A stretch of 64,000 nt of DNA from Tropicimonas isoalkanivorans (GTDB lineage: Bacteria > Pseudomonadota > Alphaproteobacteria > Rhodobacterales > Rhodobacteraceae), in the NCBI RefSeq assembly GCF_900112335.1, contig NZ_FOLG01000001.1, positions 62,001 through 126,000 of the forward strand, given 5' to 3'. The notes beneath the pieces were generated by a model. It saw only the letters and a program-made list of their open reading frames with translations, had not been told where the DNA came from and did not search any database. Both the position numbers and the translations under genes were made by a program. This document shows positions 45,199 through 53,600 of the stretch, in pieces (position 1 is the first letter of the stretch; each line of letters begins with the position of its first letter).

Positions 45199-48171
45199 TT
45201 ACGCTGGCATGATCTTGCAGAGGGTCGCCTTGGTCTCCTGCATCTGGGTGACCGAGTCGTAGCCGTAGGTCTGCGCCGTGTTGGTCGATTCCCCAAGCAC
45301 ATAGGGGTCCGCCCCGTCGGGATACTTGGCCCTCAGGTCTTCGCCCTGGAAGTGGCCGCCAAAGTGGAACGGCATGAACGCCACCCCCGCCGCGACCCGC
45401 GGCGTCACCATGGCCATCACCTTGACCTTGCCGCCCTCGGGCCCCTCGACCCAGACCTGCGCGCCGTCGCGCACGCCGAGGTTGTTGGCGTCCCGCGGGT
45501 TGATCTCGATGAACATGTCCTGCTGGAGTTCCGCCAGCCAGGGGTTCGACCGGGTCTCGTCGCCGCCGCCCTCGTATTCGACAAGGCGGCCGGAGGTCAG
45601 GATGATCGGATAATCCTTCGAGAAGTCGTTCTTCTGGATGGAGGCGTAAAGCGTCGGCACCCGCCAGAACTTCTTGTCCTCGTAGGTCGGGTAATCCTCC
45701 ACCAGATCCCGCCGGCTCGTGTAGAGCGGCTCGCGGTGGATCGGCACCGGGTCCGGGAAAGTCCAGACCACGGCGCGCGCCTTGGCGTTACCGTACGGGG
45801 CGCAGCCGTGCTTGATCGCGACCCGCTGGATGCCGCCCGAGAGGTCGGTCTTCCAGTTCACGCCGCCGACCTTCTCGATGTAGTCCGACGGAATTTCCCC
45901 CTGCTGGGAGGTCTCGCCGACCTCCTCGCCCATGCCGGGCCGCTGATCCGCGAACCCGGAGACCCATTCGATCATCCGCCGTTCGTAGGGGGTCAGATCC
46001 TTGTCCCAGCCGAGGTCCACGAGCATCTGCATCGTGAACTCCGGATAACCGTCCGGAATCTCCGAGCCCACTGGAGCAACGCCGTCGGCCAGAAGGTTGT
46101 CGCCCTCGTGCTCGACACCGAACCGCGCACGGAATCCCATGCCGCCCTCCGCCACCGGAAGCGAAACGTCATAGAGGTTGGCGGACCCCGGGTGGTTCAT
46201 CTCAGCCGTCCCCCAGGACGGCCATGGCAATCCGTAGTAGTCGCCGTCGGCCGGCCCGCCATTCGCCCGGAGGGTCGTCCGGTCGAACGTGTGCTGGTTT
46301 TCCATGTGCATCTTCAGCCGCTCCGGGCTCTGCCCGGTGTAGCCGATGGTCCACATGCCCCGGTTGAATTCGCGGGTGATGTCCTCGATGTTCGGCTCGT
46401 CATCGCCATCCATCTCGATGTGGCGGAAAAGCCGATCCTCGAAGCCGAACTTGCGCGCGAACTTCGCCATGATCACGTGGTCCGGCAGGCTCTCGAAAAG
46501 CGGCGCGACCACTTGCTCGCGCCATTGCAGCGAACGGTTGGAGGCCGTGACCGAGCCGCGCGTCTCGAACTGCGTCGCCGCGGGAAGCAGGTAGACGCCG
46601 TCGGTCCGATCGTGCAGCACCGCCGAGACCGTCGGATACGGGTCGACCACGACCAGAAGGTCGAGCTTCTCCATGGCGGTCTTCATCTCGACCATGCGGG
46701 TCTGCGAGTTCGGCGCATGACCCCAGAGCACCATGGCACGCGTATTGTCGGGCTGATCCAGGTTCTCCTTGTCCTCCAGCACGCCGTCGATCCACCGGCT
46801 CACGGGAATTCCGTTGAGGTTCATCATCTTCTCGTCGCCGAAGGTCGCGTCCGAGAACCGGCCCTTGAGCCAGTCGAGATCTTCGTCCCAAACCCGCGCC
46901 CAATGGGCCCAGGAACCGTCCGACAGGCCGTAGTAGCCGGGCAGCGTGTCCGCGAGAACGCCGAGGTCGGTCGCCCCCTGCACATTGTCGTGGCCGCGGA
47001 AGATGTTGGTTCCACCGCCAGCGACACCCATGTTGCCGAGCGCGAGTTGCAAGATGCAGTACGCGCGGGTGTTGTTGTTTCCGTTGGTGTGCTGCGTGCC
47101 GCCCATGCACCAGATGACCGTGCCCGGGCGGTTGTTGGCCAGGGTCCGCGCGACGCGGTTGAGCTGGCTGCCCGGCACGCCGGTGACACGTTCCACCTCT
47201 TCGGGCGTCCAGGCGGCCACCTCCTCGCGGATCTGGTCCATCCCCCAGACCCGGGTGCGGATGAACTGCTTGTCCTCCCAACCGTTCTCGAAGATGTGCC
47301 AGAGAATGCCCCAGACCAGCGCCACGTCGCTGCCGGGGCGGAACTGCACGTATTCGTCGGCATGGGCCGCAGTCCGGGTGAACCGGGGATCGCAGACGAT
47401 CAGTGGCGCGTTGTTCTGTTCCTTGGCGCGCAGGACATGCAGCAGCGAAACCGGGTGCGCCTCCGCCGGGTTACCCCCGATGATGAAGATCGCTCGGGAA
47501 TTGTGAATGTCGTTGTAGGAGTTCGTCATGGCGCCGTAGCCCCATGTATTCGCGACGCCGGCAACGGTGGTGGAGTGGCAGATGCGTGCCTGGTGGTCCA
47601 CATTGTTCGTGCCCCAGTAGGCGGCGAACTTGCGGAACAGGTACGCCTGTTCGTTGCTATGCTTCGCGGACCCGAGCCAGTAGACGCTATCCGGGCCGCT
47701 CTCGTCCCGGATGGCCAGCATCTGGTCGCCGATCTCGTTGATCGCCTGGTCCCAGGAAATGCGCGTCCACTCGCCGCCGACCTTCTTCATCGGGTACTTT
47801 AGCCGGCGCTCCCCGTGCGCATGTTCGCGCACCGACGCCCCCTTGGCGCAATGGGAGCCGAGGTTGAACGGACTGTCCCAACCGGGCTCCTGCCCGATCC
47901 AGACGCCGTCCGCCACTTCGGCAAGAACGGTACAGCCGACGGAACAATGGGTGCAGATGGACTTCTTGATCTCCACCGCCTTCTGCGTGGCGGTCTGGGC
48001 CGTGGCCTGGGTGACGGTGCCGCCCGTCGCCGCTATTGCCGACAGTCCTCCGATCGCCAATCCCGAGCCGCGCAGAAAGGCACGGCGATCGACAGAGGCG
48101 TTCGCAGCCTCGGCCAGGAGGGTGGTCCGTTGGCCGCGTCTGGCGACCCCGTTGGTCTTCTTCCTCAGCAT
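45199..48171 (-). CDS. formate dehydrogenase alpha subunit, Tat-exported molybdo/tungstoenzyme
   Basis: 990 residues. A twin-arginine signal RRAFLRGSG (from 29) marks export in folded form. The N-terminal [4Fe-4S] motif is CTHCSVGC (73-80) with the fourth Cys in GSHCAKGAS. The metal ligand is cysteine, not selenocysteine (ARICHSTTVAG, about residue 200), in the usual position with the catalytic His beside it. Bis-MGD-binding segments IFIIGGNPAEAHPV and GGTQHTNGNNN follow. Oxidises formate in the periplasm. Confidence 0.96.
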   Translation of the reverse strand: MLRKKTNGVARRGQRTTLLAEAANASVDRRAFLRGSGLAIGGLSAIAATGGTVTQATAQTATQKAVEIKKSICTHCSVGCTVLAEVADGVWIGQEPGWDSPFNLGSHCAKGASVREHAHGERRLKYPMKKVGGEWTRISWDQAINEIGDQMLAIRDESGPDSVYWLGSAKHSNEQAYLFRKFAAYWGTNNVDHQARICHSTTVAGVANTWGYGAMTNSYNDIHNSRAIFIIGGNPAEAHPVSLLHVLRAKEQNNAPLIVCDPRFTRTAAHADEYVQFRPGSDVALVWGILWHIFENGWEDKQFIRTRVWGMDQIREEVAAWTPEEVERVTGVPGSQLNRVARTLANNRPGTVIWCMGGTQHTNGNNNTRAYCILQLALGNMGVAGGGTNIFRGHDNVQGATDLGVLADTLPGYYGLSDGSWAHWARVWDEDLDWLKGRFSDATFGDEKMMNLNGIPVSRWIDGVLEDKENLDQPDNTRAMVLWGHAPNSQTRMVEMKTAMEKLDLLVVVDPYPTVSAVLHDRTDGVYLLPAATQFETRGSVTASNRSLQWREQVVAPLFESLPDHVIMAKFARKFGFEDRLFRHIEMDGDDEPNIEDITREFNRGMWTIGYTGQSPERLKMHMENQHTFDRTTLRANGGPADGDYYGLPWPSWGTAEMNHPGSANLYDVSLPVAEGGMGFRARFGVEHEGDNLLADGVAPVGSEIPDGYPEFTMQMLVDLGWDKDLTPYERRMIEWVSGFADQRPGMGEEVGETSQQGEIPSDYIEKVGGVNWKTDLSGGIQRVAIKHGCAPYGNAKARAVVWTFPDPVPIHREPLYTSRRDLVEDYPTYEDKKFWRVPTLYASIQKNDFSKDYPIILTSGRLVEYEGGGDETRSNPWLAELQQDMFIEINPRDANNLGVRDGAQVWVEGPEGGKVKVMAMVTPRVAAGVAFMPFHFGGHFQGEDLRAKYPDGADPYVLGESTNTAQTYGYDSVTQMQETKATLCKIMPA

Positions 48172-48284
48172 CGCTTCACTCCCTTGCTTGCACGAGTCCC
48201 TGCCGCGCTCGCTTGGTTTTTCGGTTATGGCTCGATCATCCGGGCATCACGCCACGGGACGCGGGCCGATTTGGCCACGTCCGG

Positions 48285-48476
48285 TCAGAACCGGGCGCTG
48301 CTGTAGTAGGCGCGCGCGTGGGCGGTGTCCTGCAGACAGTCGGCTTTCACATCGGCATCGGCTGCCTGGGCCTCTGCCCCGCCGGCCGCAACTGCGACAG
48401 CCGCTGCCGGCGCCGCGGTTCCCGCCAGCTTCAGAAAATCGCGGCGGCTCGTGGCCTCCTTGGGCGTGCTTGTCAT
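48285..48476 (-). CDS. Tat-signal small protein of formate dehydrogenase clusters
   Basis: 63 residues from the ATG at 48476. A twin-arginine motif (SRRDFLKLAG, residues 10-19) and a long Ala-rich hydrophobic stretch are followed by only about 25 residues ending AHARAYYSSARF. Proteins of this kind are annotated as formate-dehydrogenase-region Tat targets; they may help export or assemble the alpha subunit. Lies between the TorD chaperone and alpha genes. Confidence 0.85.
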   Translation of the reverse strand: MTSTPKEATSRRDFLKLAGTAAPAAAVAVAAGGAEAQAADADVKADCLQDTAHARAYYSSARF

Positions 48477-48529
48477 CCTGGGGTCCTCCTTCCTGTCACT
48501 GTTGTCGGCGCGTGGCCGGTTCTGCGGGT

Positions 48530-49156
48530 TCACCCCGCGCCCATCCGAAAAGCTTCGGCTTCAATGTCCATGAAAACGCGGCCGACCGTCCCGACCGGCG
48601 CGTAAAAGACGGCATTCTTGGCGCCTTCCAGATCGGCAAAGAAATGTCCGGCCCAAGGGCCGACGTGCTTGTTAAAGAAATCCTTCTGGGTGCTGACGTT
48701 GGCCGGTGCGCCAAAGCGGCCCACGATCATCGCCCCCATCATCTCCATGAGGCTCGCAATGCCGTCCTCGGGTTCGAAGACGGTCTCCGACCGCACCATG
48801 CCACGCGCGGTCATGTCCCGCCGCAGCGATGCCAGCGGCTTTTCGTTCAGGAAGCCGGTCAGATAATAGCTGGCATAGGGCAACACCTCGCCCCGCCCCA
48901 ACCCGATGAACAGCCGCCCGAATTCGCTCTCCACCTTCTTGCGCCCGGATCGTTTTGCGACGTCCGCAAGTTGGACGATGGCGCGGCCGAGGTCGCTGTC
49001 GTCCCCCGACAGCGCCGCGGTCTGAGCCAGCAAGCCATCGTCGGGCGGCGCGGACAGAATGAGCCCGAGGAAATTGTAAAGATCCGCCCTGAGGCGATCC
49101 TCCTCTGGAATCTGTCGGTCCGGCGCTGCGTTCATCTCAAGATCGTCCCCCATCAT
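48530..49156 (-). CDS. TorD-family molecular chaperone
   Basis: 208 residues, all-helical, with the TorD pattern LRADLYNFLGLILSAPPDD near the start, VESEFGRLFIGLGRGEVLPYASYYLTGFLNEKPL (about 75-108) and EPEDGIASLMEMMGAMI. Members bind the Tat signal of their molybdoenzyme and hold it until the cofactor is inserted; here the partner should be the alpha subunit. Its ATG overlaps the DUF3306 stop (ATGA). Confidence 0.92.
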   Translation of the reverse strand: MMGDDLEMNAAPDRQIPEEDRLRADLYNFLGLILSAPPDDGLLAQTAALSGDDSDLGRAIVQLADVAKRSGRKKVESEFGRLFIGLGRGEVLPYASYYLTGFLNEKPLASLRRDMTARGMVRSETVFEPEDGIASLMEMMGAMIVGRFGAPANVSTQKDFFNKHVGPWAGHFFADLEGAKNAVFYAPVGTVGRVFMDIEAEAFRMGAG

Positions 49157-49752
49157 GTTGCTTCGAAACGAAAGTTCATACGCCGGGGTCGCAGGTCGGA
49201 GGGCGTTTGGGCTTCATCCGCACCTTGGACACCGTCGGTTGAAATGTCTTTGGTCGCCGGCTCGGATGGTTCCAGAGCGACGTTGCGATCAAACTCCTCC
49301 GGCCCATCCGTATTGCGCGCAAGCGCTGTTTGCGGTTCGACGGAGCCGCTCTCGGCATCGACGCCCTCACCCTCAGCCATCACCCGCCTCACGATTCCCT
49401 TGCCCACCTGGTAAGCCGTCTTGATCTCTCCGCCGGTGGGAACGGCGTTGAAATCCTCGCCGTAGTCGACCAACCCATCGAGGTTCGCGAGAACGGGATT
49501 GAGGCCCCAGAGGCGTCGAAGCGCCCGCGTTTTCAGGCGTTGTGGCACAGCTGCTGCGAGGAAGGCCCGAACCTCTTTGGAGCTCATCAGCATTTCCGGC
49601 GCTGGCAGCCCCAGATCCTTCAGAATGTCAGCATCGGAACGCGCCGCCAGTTCCTCTTCCGTCTGCTGTGCCTGAGCAGCCTGCGTCGCAACCTCCTCGG
49701 CGCGCACTTCCGCTTCCACTGCTGCCTTGCGCCGGGTCCAGAAGTCGCTCAT
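49153..49752 (-). CDS. DUF3306 protein
   Basis: 199 residues with the family opening SDFWTRRKAAVEAE and a conserved core DILKDLGLPAPEMLMSSKEVRAFLAAAVPQRLKTRALRRLWGLNPVLANLDGLVDYGEDF (about 40-100). The last 80 residues are acidic and low in complexity. DUF3306 genes are found almost only beside formate dehydrogenase genes, implying an assembly role, but mechanism is unknown. Overlaps its neighbours by four bases on both sides. Confidence 0.9.
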   Translation of the reverse strand: MSDFWTRRKAAVEAEVRAEEVATQAAQAQQTEEELAARSDADILKDLGLPAPEMLMSSKEVRAFLAAAVPQRLKTRALRRLWGLNPVLANLDGLVDYGEDFNAVPTGGEIKTAYQVGKGIVRRVMAEGEGVDAESGSVEPQTALARNTDGPEEFDRNVALEPSEPATKDISTDGVQGADEAQTPSDLRPRRMNFRFEAT

Positions 49753-50282
49753 TGCAAACGCCTCCGTTTGAGCGTCGGGGAAGCGTAGACGTCGGTCAGC
49801 GCGCCGATCCTCGGATCACCCACGCCATCCTCCTTCAGATCCACCCGCTTCTTGTCACGCTTCCGCTTCACGAAGGCCTCCTCATGGTGGAATTCGTCGA
49901 CGAACTCCCAGACCCACGCCTTAAGACCCGGCGTCATCGGCACCCGCTCGACGATTTCCTCCCCACTGTCGGTGTAATCCTGCGCCTCGTAAGGCGACGC
50001 CGTTGCAAGCACCACCCTGAGCGGCCGCGGACCAGGAACCTTTCTCAACACGATGAAAACGCTCGGCTCTTTCGCGGTCAGCCCGTGGACGTAAGCTTCC
50101 GTCTCCGCGCCATGCAACTCCAGCGGAACCGTCGCGGCATGGTACTCGATAGTCTCGCCCTCCCGACGCAGTTCCCGCCAGTCCGCCGGAGCTGCGCCCG
50201 GCAGCACCGCCGTCGCGGTCCACGACCACGGCACCCAGCGTGTGATGCCGGGTGCCCGCTTCATCACTACGCCAAGCGGCAT
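49749..50282 (-). CDS. DUF3305 protein
   Basis: 177 residues from the ATG at 50282. A GTG at 50312, ten codons upstream and preceded by GGGAGG, is a plausible alternative start. The DUF3305 pattern includes PLGVVMKRAPGITRWVPWSWTATAVLPG at the start and YHAATVPLELHGAETEAYVHGL near residue 55. First gene of the formate dehydrogenase operon. Function unknown; the pairing with DUF3306 is conserved in alphaproteobacteria. Confidence 0.88.
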   Translation of the reverse strand: MPLGVVMKRAPGITRWVPWSWTATAVLPGAAPADWRELRREGETIEYHAATVPLELHGAETEAYVHGLTAKEPSVFIVLRKVPGPRPLRVVLATASPYEAQDYTDSGEEIVERVPMTPGLKAWVWEFVDEFHHEEAFVKRKRDKKRVDLKEDGVGDPRIGALTDVYASPTLKRRRLQ

Positions 50283-50653
50283 GGATCGGTGCTGCTTCGG
50301 ATTGCGGTACACGTCGCGGAGTCCTCCCGGAGGAGATACTGTCCCGCAAGGTGACCAAGCAAAAGGACTTTCCCAGGGTAACCGGAAACTTTTCCGTGCG
50401 CTGGACAAAATGCCCGACCCGACCGACGCTCCGTGCTTCGCAGGGACGAAATGTCCAGTCCGAGTATTTCTGCCGGAATTCATGTCTACGGGTTCCCCCG
50501 AATCGAAAGGGTGCGCGCAGCCTTTGTCGGCAATCGGCGGAACACGTGCCCGTGAGCCGAAACTGGTTGTGGATTGCCGCGAATCCCGGCTACGCTGCCA
50601 TCGCAAAACGGCAATGAGGTGGACGAAACTCCTCATGTACTGCAGGAGGAAAG
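50283..50653. promoter_or_regulatory. divergent promoter region of the fdh supercluster
   Basis: 371 bases without a supported gene, between DUF3305 and the multi-cluster ferredoxin. It contains the palindrome at 50383-50396 and a second dyad GGAC-GAAAT-GTCC near 50441-50455. Both directions of the cluster must be controlled from here. Confidence 0.55.
50383..50396. promoter_or_regulatory. palindrome CGGAAA-CT-TTTCCG
   Basis: A 14-base perfect dyad with two-base centre, 101 bases from the DUF3305 start and 258 from the ferredoxin start. Candidate operator. Confidence 0.4.
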
Positions 50654-52603
50654 ATGCCGAAGGCATTGATTACATGCGATTGCCTAGGCAGTCAGGCGAT
50701 AGACGCAAAAGGCTTGTCAGCCACGACGGGTCTCGACGTGCGCCCTCCCTGCAAAGCCCTCTGTACCAGCCAGATTGACCGGGCGGCGGCGGCGATCAGG
50801 GGCGGCGACGCAATTCTTTGCTGCACCCAGGAGTCGCGGGTCTTCGACGAGCTCGCAGCCGATCTAAGCCTGCCTGCGCCGCCTTTGCTGGACCTCCGCG
50901 ACAGAGCCGGCTGGACGGCGGATCGAGCCTCGACCCTGCCCAAAGTGTCCGCCCTCATTGCCGAGGCCCTGCTTCCGGCGCGCCCGGCAAAAACGCTGGA
51001 CGTCGCCTCCGAAGGGCTGTGCCTGATCCTCGGCAAGGCCCACGTCGCCCTTTCGGCAGCCGATCAACTCAGCGGCCATCTGGGCGTGACCGTGTTGCTG
51101 GAGGACCCGTCGGACCTGCCTGAGACGCGCGCCTACGACGTAATCGCGGGGCAACTGCGCCGTGCGAGCGGTGCGCTCGGCCAATTCCGTGTTGTCATCG
51201 ACGCTTTGCAACAGGTCGAGCCCGGTGGCAGAGGCGCGTTCACCCTCACGGCCCCGAGGGACGGCGGGCAATCGGAATGCGACGTGATCCTGGATCTCCG
51301 GGGCGACACGCCGCTCTTTCCGGCGCCGGAGAAGCGCGAAGGCTACCTTCGGGCCGACCCTGGTCATCCTCAGGCCGTCGCGGCCGCGATCCTGGCGGCG
51401 TCGCATCTGGTCGGCACCTTCGAGAAGCCCCTCTACGTGCGGACGGAGCCCCTCCTCTGCGCCCATTCGCGGGCCGAACAGTCCGGCTGCAACCGGTGCC
51501 TGGACCTCTGCCCGACGGGCGCGATCATTCCGGACGGCGAGCATGTCTCGGTCGACCCGATGGTCTGCGCCGGCTGCGGCGCCTGCTCGGCGGTCTGCCC
51601 CTCCGGAGCGATTTCCTATGACGCTCCGCAGGTGGATTTCACATTCCGCCGCATCCAGACCCTCGCGAAAGCCTACCTCGACGCGGGAGGGACCGCTCCG
51701 CGCCTTCTGGTGCACGACGCCCATGGTGCGGAGATGATCCGCCTGTCGGCGCGATACGGGCGCGGCTTGCCTGCCGATGTGATGCCGATGGAGATGACAG
51801 CCATCGGCGCCTTTGGCCATGCCGAGGGGCTGGCGGCGCTGGCCGCGGGTTTCGCCTCGGTGCATTGGCTCCCCGGCCCGGGCGCTGACAGGCTCGCCCT
51901 TACGGCGCAAGTCGCTCTGACCCAAGCCATTGCAGGGGCGGATCGGCTGCGGCTCCTCGACACCTCCGACCCGGACGCGATGTCCGATGCGCTGTTTGCC
52001 GAGGACGCCCCTGCGCCGGTCGCCAACCCGGTTCGCCCGATGGGGACCCGGCGTCAGATCACGCGGCAGGCGGCCAAGGCGCTCTTGCCCGAAGCCGGTG
52101 TGATCCCGCTGCCGGAGGGCGCGCCCTATGGCTACGTGCTTGTCGACACGGACGCCTGCACACTGTGCCTCTCCTGCGTCTCGCTCTGTCCCTCCGGCGC
52201 GCTCGGCGACAACCCGGACTTGCCGCAACTTCGCTTTCAGGAGGACGCCTGCCTGCAATGCGGACTGTGTTCGAACGTTTGCCCAGAAAATGCAATTACT
52301 TACCAGCCCAGGCTAAATCTCGGCGACGATGCCCTTCAACAAGTGGTTCTAAACGAAGAAGAACCCTTCGCTTGCGTTGAATGCGGCGCCCTGTTCGGCG
52401 TGAAGTCGACCATCGAAAGGATCACCGCCAAGCTGGAAAACCACGCGATGTTCGCGGGCGGGGACAAGTTGCGGATGATCCAGATGTGCGACGACTGCCG
52501 GGTCAATGCGCAGTATCACTCCGAGGACAATCCGTTCACATTGGGCGAACGCCCACGGCCGCGGACGACCGACGACTACCTCAAGAAGCGCCGGGATCAC
52601 TGA
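50654..52603 (+). CDS. 649-residue multi-[4Fe-4S] ferredoxin of the fdh cluster
   Basis: Two bacterial-ferredoxin domains, each with two cluster motifs: CNRCLDLCPTGA and CAGCGACSAVCPSGA (about 280-315), then CTLCLSCVSLCPSGA and CLQCGLCSNVCPENA (about 505-550). Extra cysteines lie at the N-terminus (ITCDCLG, CKALC, ILCC) and C-terminus (FACVECGALFG, MCDDCR), perhaps for zinc or a further cluster. No signal peptide, so cytoplasmic. Such proteins accompany DUF3305/3306-type formate dehydrogenases; they may supply electrons for assembly or link to other carriers. GGAGGAAAG precedes the ATG. Confidence 0.87.
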   Translation: MPKALITCDCLGSQAIDAKGLSATTGLDVRPPCKALCTSQIDRAAAAIRGGDAILCCTQESRVFDELAADLSLPAPPLLDLRDRAGWTADRASTLPKVSALIAEALLPARPAKTLDVASEGLCLILGKAHVALSAADQLSGHLGVTVLLEDPSDLPETRAYDVIAGQLRRASGALGQFRVVIDALQQVEPGGRGAFTLTAPRDGGQSECDVILDLRGDTPLFPAPEKREGYLRADPGHPQAVAAAILAASHLVGTFEKPLYVRTEPLLCAHSRAEQSGCNRCLDLCPTGAIIPDGEHVSVDPMVCAGCGACSAVCPSGAISYDAPQVDFTFRRIQTLAKAYLDAGGTAPRLLVHDAHGAEMIRLSARYGRGLPADVMPMEMTAIGAFGHAEGLAALAAGFASVHWLPGPGADRLALTAQVALTQAIAGADRLRLLDTSDPDAMSDALFAEDAPAPVANPVRPMGTRRQITRQAAKALLPEAGVIPLPEGAPYGYVLVDTDACTLCLSCVSLCPSGALGDNPDLPQLRFQEDACLQCGLCSNVCPENAITYQPRLNLGDDALQQVVLNEEEPFACVECGALFGVKSTIERITAKLENHAMFAGGDKLRMIQMCDDCRVNAQYHSEDNPFTLGERPRPRTTDDYLKKRRDH

Positions 52604-53349
52604 TGACGCTGATACAGCGGCGCGCCAAGATCGGCGGCCTCCATCTCCGCGACGTAAGCCACGATCGCTTCGACCTCCTGCAGCGTCATGCGGATCGGGG
52701 AGATGGGCGACGGGCGGCTGATTTCGAAGGGCGGCGTGACATCATCGACGATGGTGAACGCCGGATGCGGGTTGATCGCGTAGAATGCCGAAAAGCGGTA
52801 CTGCCAGTCGGAGAGGTTGCGCAGGACCGAAAAGCTGGGCGTCGAGCCGATCCCGGCCATACGGCTTTCCACGTCGACAGCGTGACATCGCGTGCATTTC
52901 TCTCGCGAGACCACTTTACCGACCGCCGCGTCGCCATCCACATCCGGGGCGGCCGCTTCGGCCTCCTGCATCTCGGGAATGGTGAAGGGCGCGCCTCCTT
53001 CGGGCGTGAACGCGGTCACGGTGCGCCGGCCAACATCGGAGGTCAGCCAGTCCGCCAAGCTCTTCGCGTTGGCGCTCGGGTCTGCCCCCAACGCCATGTG
53101 CCAGACCTGGCCCGCGCCCTCGAACACCGGGCGGCCATCGGTGCCAAGGACGATTTCCGCCTGTCCGGGTGCCTCTACGAGGTCCACCTTGACCCGGGTT
53201 TTGAGGGAAAAGCGTGGCAGGATATGCGTCATCAGCCCGGTCTCGATCAGGGCAACCGGCGCGTAAAGACGCACCGCTGTGCCCTCCGCCACCGACTTGA
53301 CAGGCAGCAGGACAAGACTGAACACCAGAAGCAGGATGCGCGGCTCCAT
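52597..53349 (-). CDS. exported c-type cytochrome-domain protein
   Basis: 250 residues from the ATG at 53349. A signal peptide (EPRILLLVFSLVLLPVKSVA) precedes a domain of about 120 residues resembling the periplasmic-binding-protein fold (VRLYAPVALIETGLMTHILPRFSLKTRVKVDLVEAPGQAEIVLGTDG), then a cytochrome c segment with CTRCHAVD near residue 155 and a distant PIRMTLQEVEAIVAYVAEM. The combination is unusual. It overlaps the end of the ferredoxin gene by seven bases, convergently. Confidence 0.78.
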   Translation of the reverse strand: MEPRILLLVFSLVLLPVKSVAEGTAVRLYAPVALIETGLMTHILPRFSLKTRVKVDLVEAPGQAEIVLGTDGRPVFEGAGQVWHMALGADPSANAKSLADWLTSDVGRRTVTAFTPEGGAPFTIPEMQEAEAAAPDVDGDAAVGKVVSREKCTRCHAVDVESRMAGIGSTPSFSVLRNLSDWQYRFSAFYAINPHPAFTIVDDVTPPFEISRPSPISPIRMTLQEVEAIVAYVAEMEAADLGAPLYQRHQ

Positions 53350-53405
53350 GGGCAAGCCTAGGCGCGCATGGAGCGGCCAGTCAATCAACTGAACGGGAGA
53401 AGACG

Positions 53406-53597
53406 ATGAGCGACGATTTCAATATGTCGATGCGGAAGTTCCTCAAGCAGGTCGGCGTGACTTCGCAGCAGGCGATCGAGGACGCACTGCGCAACGCCGA
53501 GACCGACGGCAAGACGTTCGCCATCAAGGCGGTTGTCACCATCGAGGAACTCGACATGACCCATGAAGTGACCGGCACCATTTCGGGCAAGGGGTGA
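53406..53597 (+). CDS. DUF6494 small protein
   Basis: 63 residues. Sequence DFNMSMRKFLKQVGVTSQQAIEDALR then VVTIEELDMTHEVTGTI matches a small conserved family found beside Mrp genes in formate dehydrogenase loci. No membrane segment. GGGAGAAG precedes the ATG and mrp starts three bases after its stop, so translation is probably coupled. Confidence 0.82.
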   Translation: MSDDFNMSMRKFLKQVGVTSQQAIEDALRNAETDGKTFAIKAVVTIEELDMTHEVTGTISGKG

Positions 53598-53600
53598 TCC

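Noticed and set aside
47560-47580. In-frame TGA selenocysteine in the formate dehydrogenase alpha subunit.
   Set aside because: The ligand position reads cysteine (ARICHSTT) and the frame is open throughout, so no selenocysteine is needed.
45175-47802. A very long open frame (875 codons) on the plus strand opposite the formate dehydrogenase alpha gene.
   Set aside because: It is antisense to a gene with unmistakable motifs, its product is compositionally biased (Arg, His, Val, Leu) and shows no domain; long antisense frames are expected in high-GC DNA.
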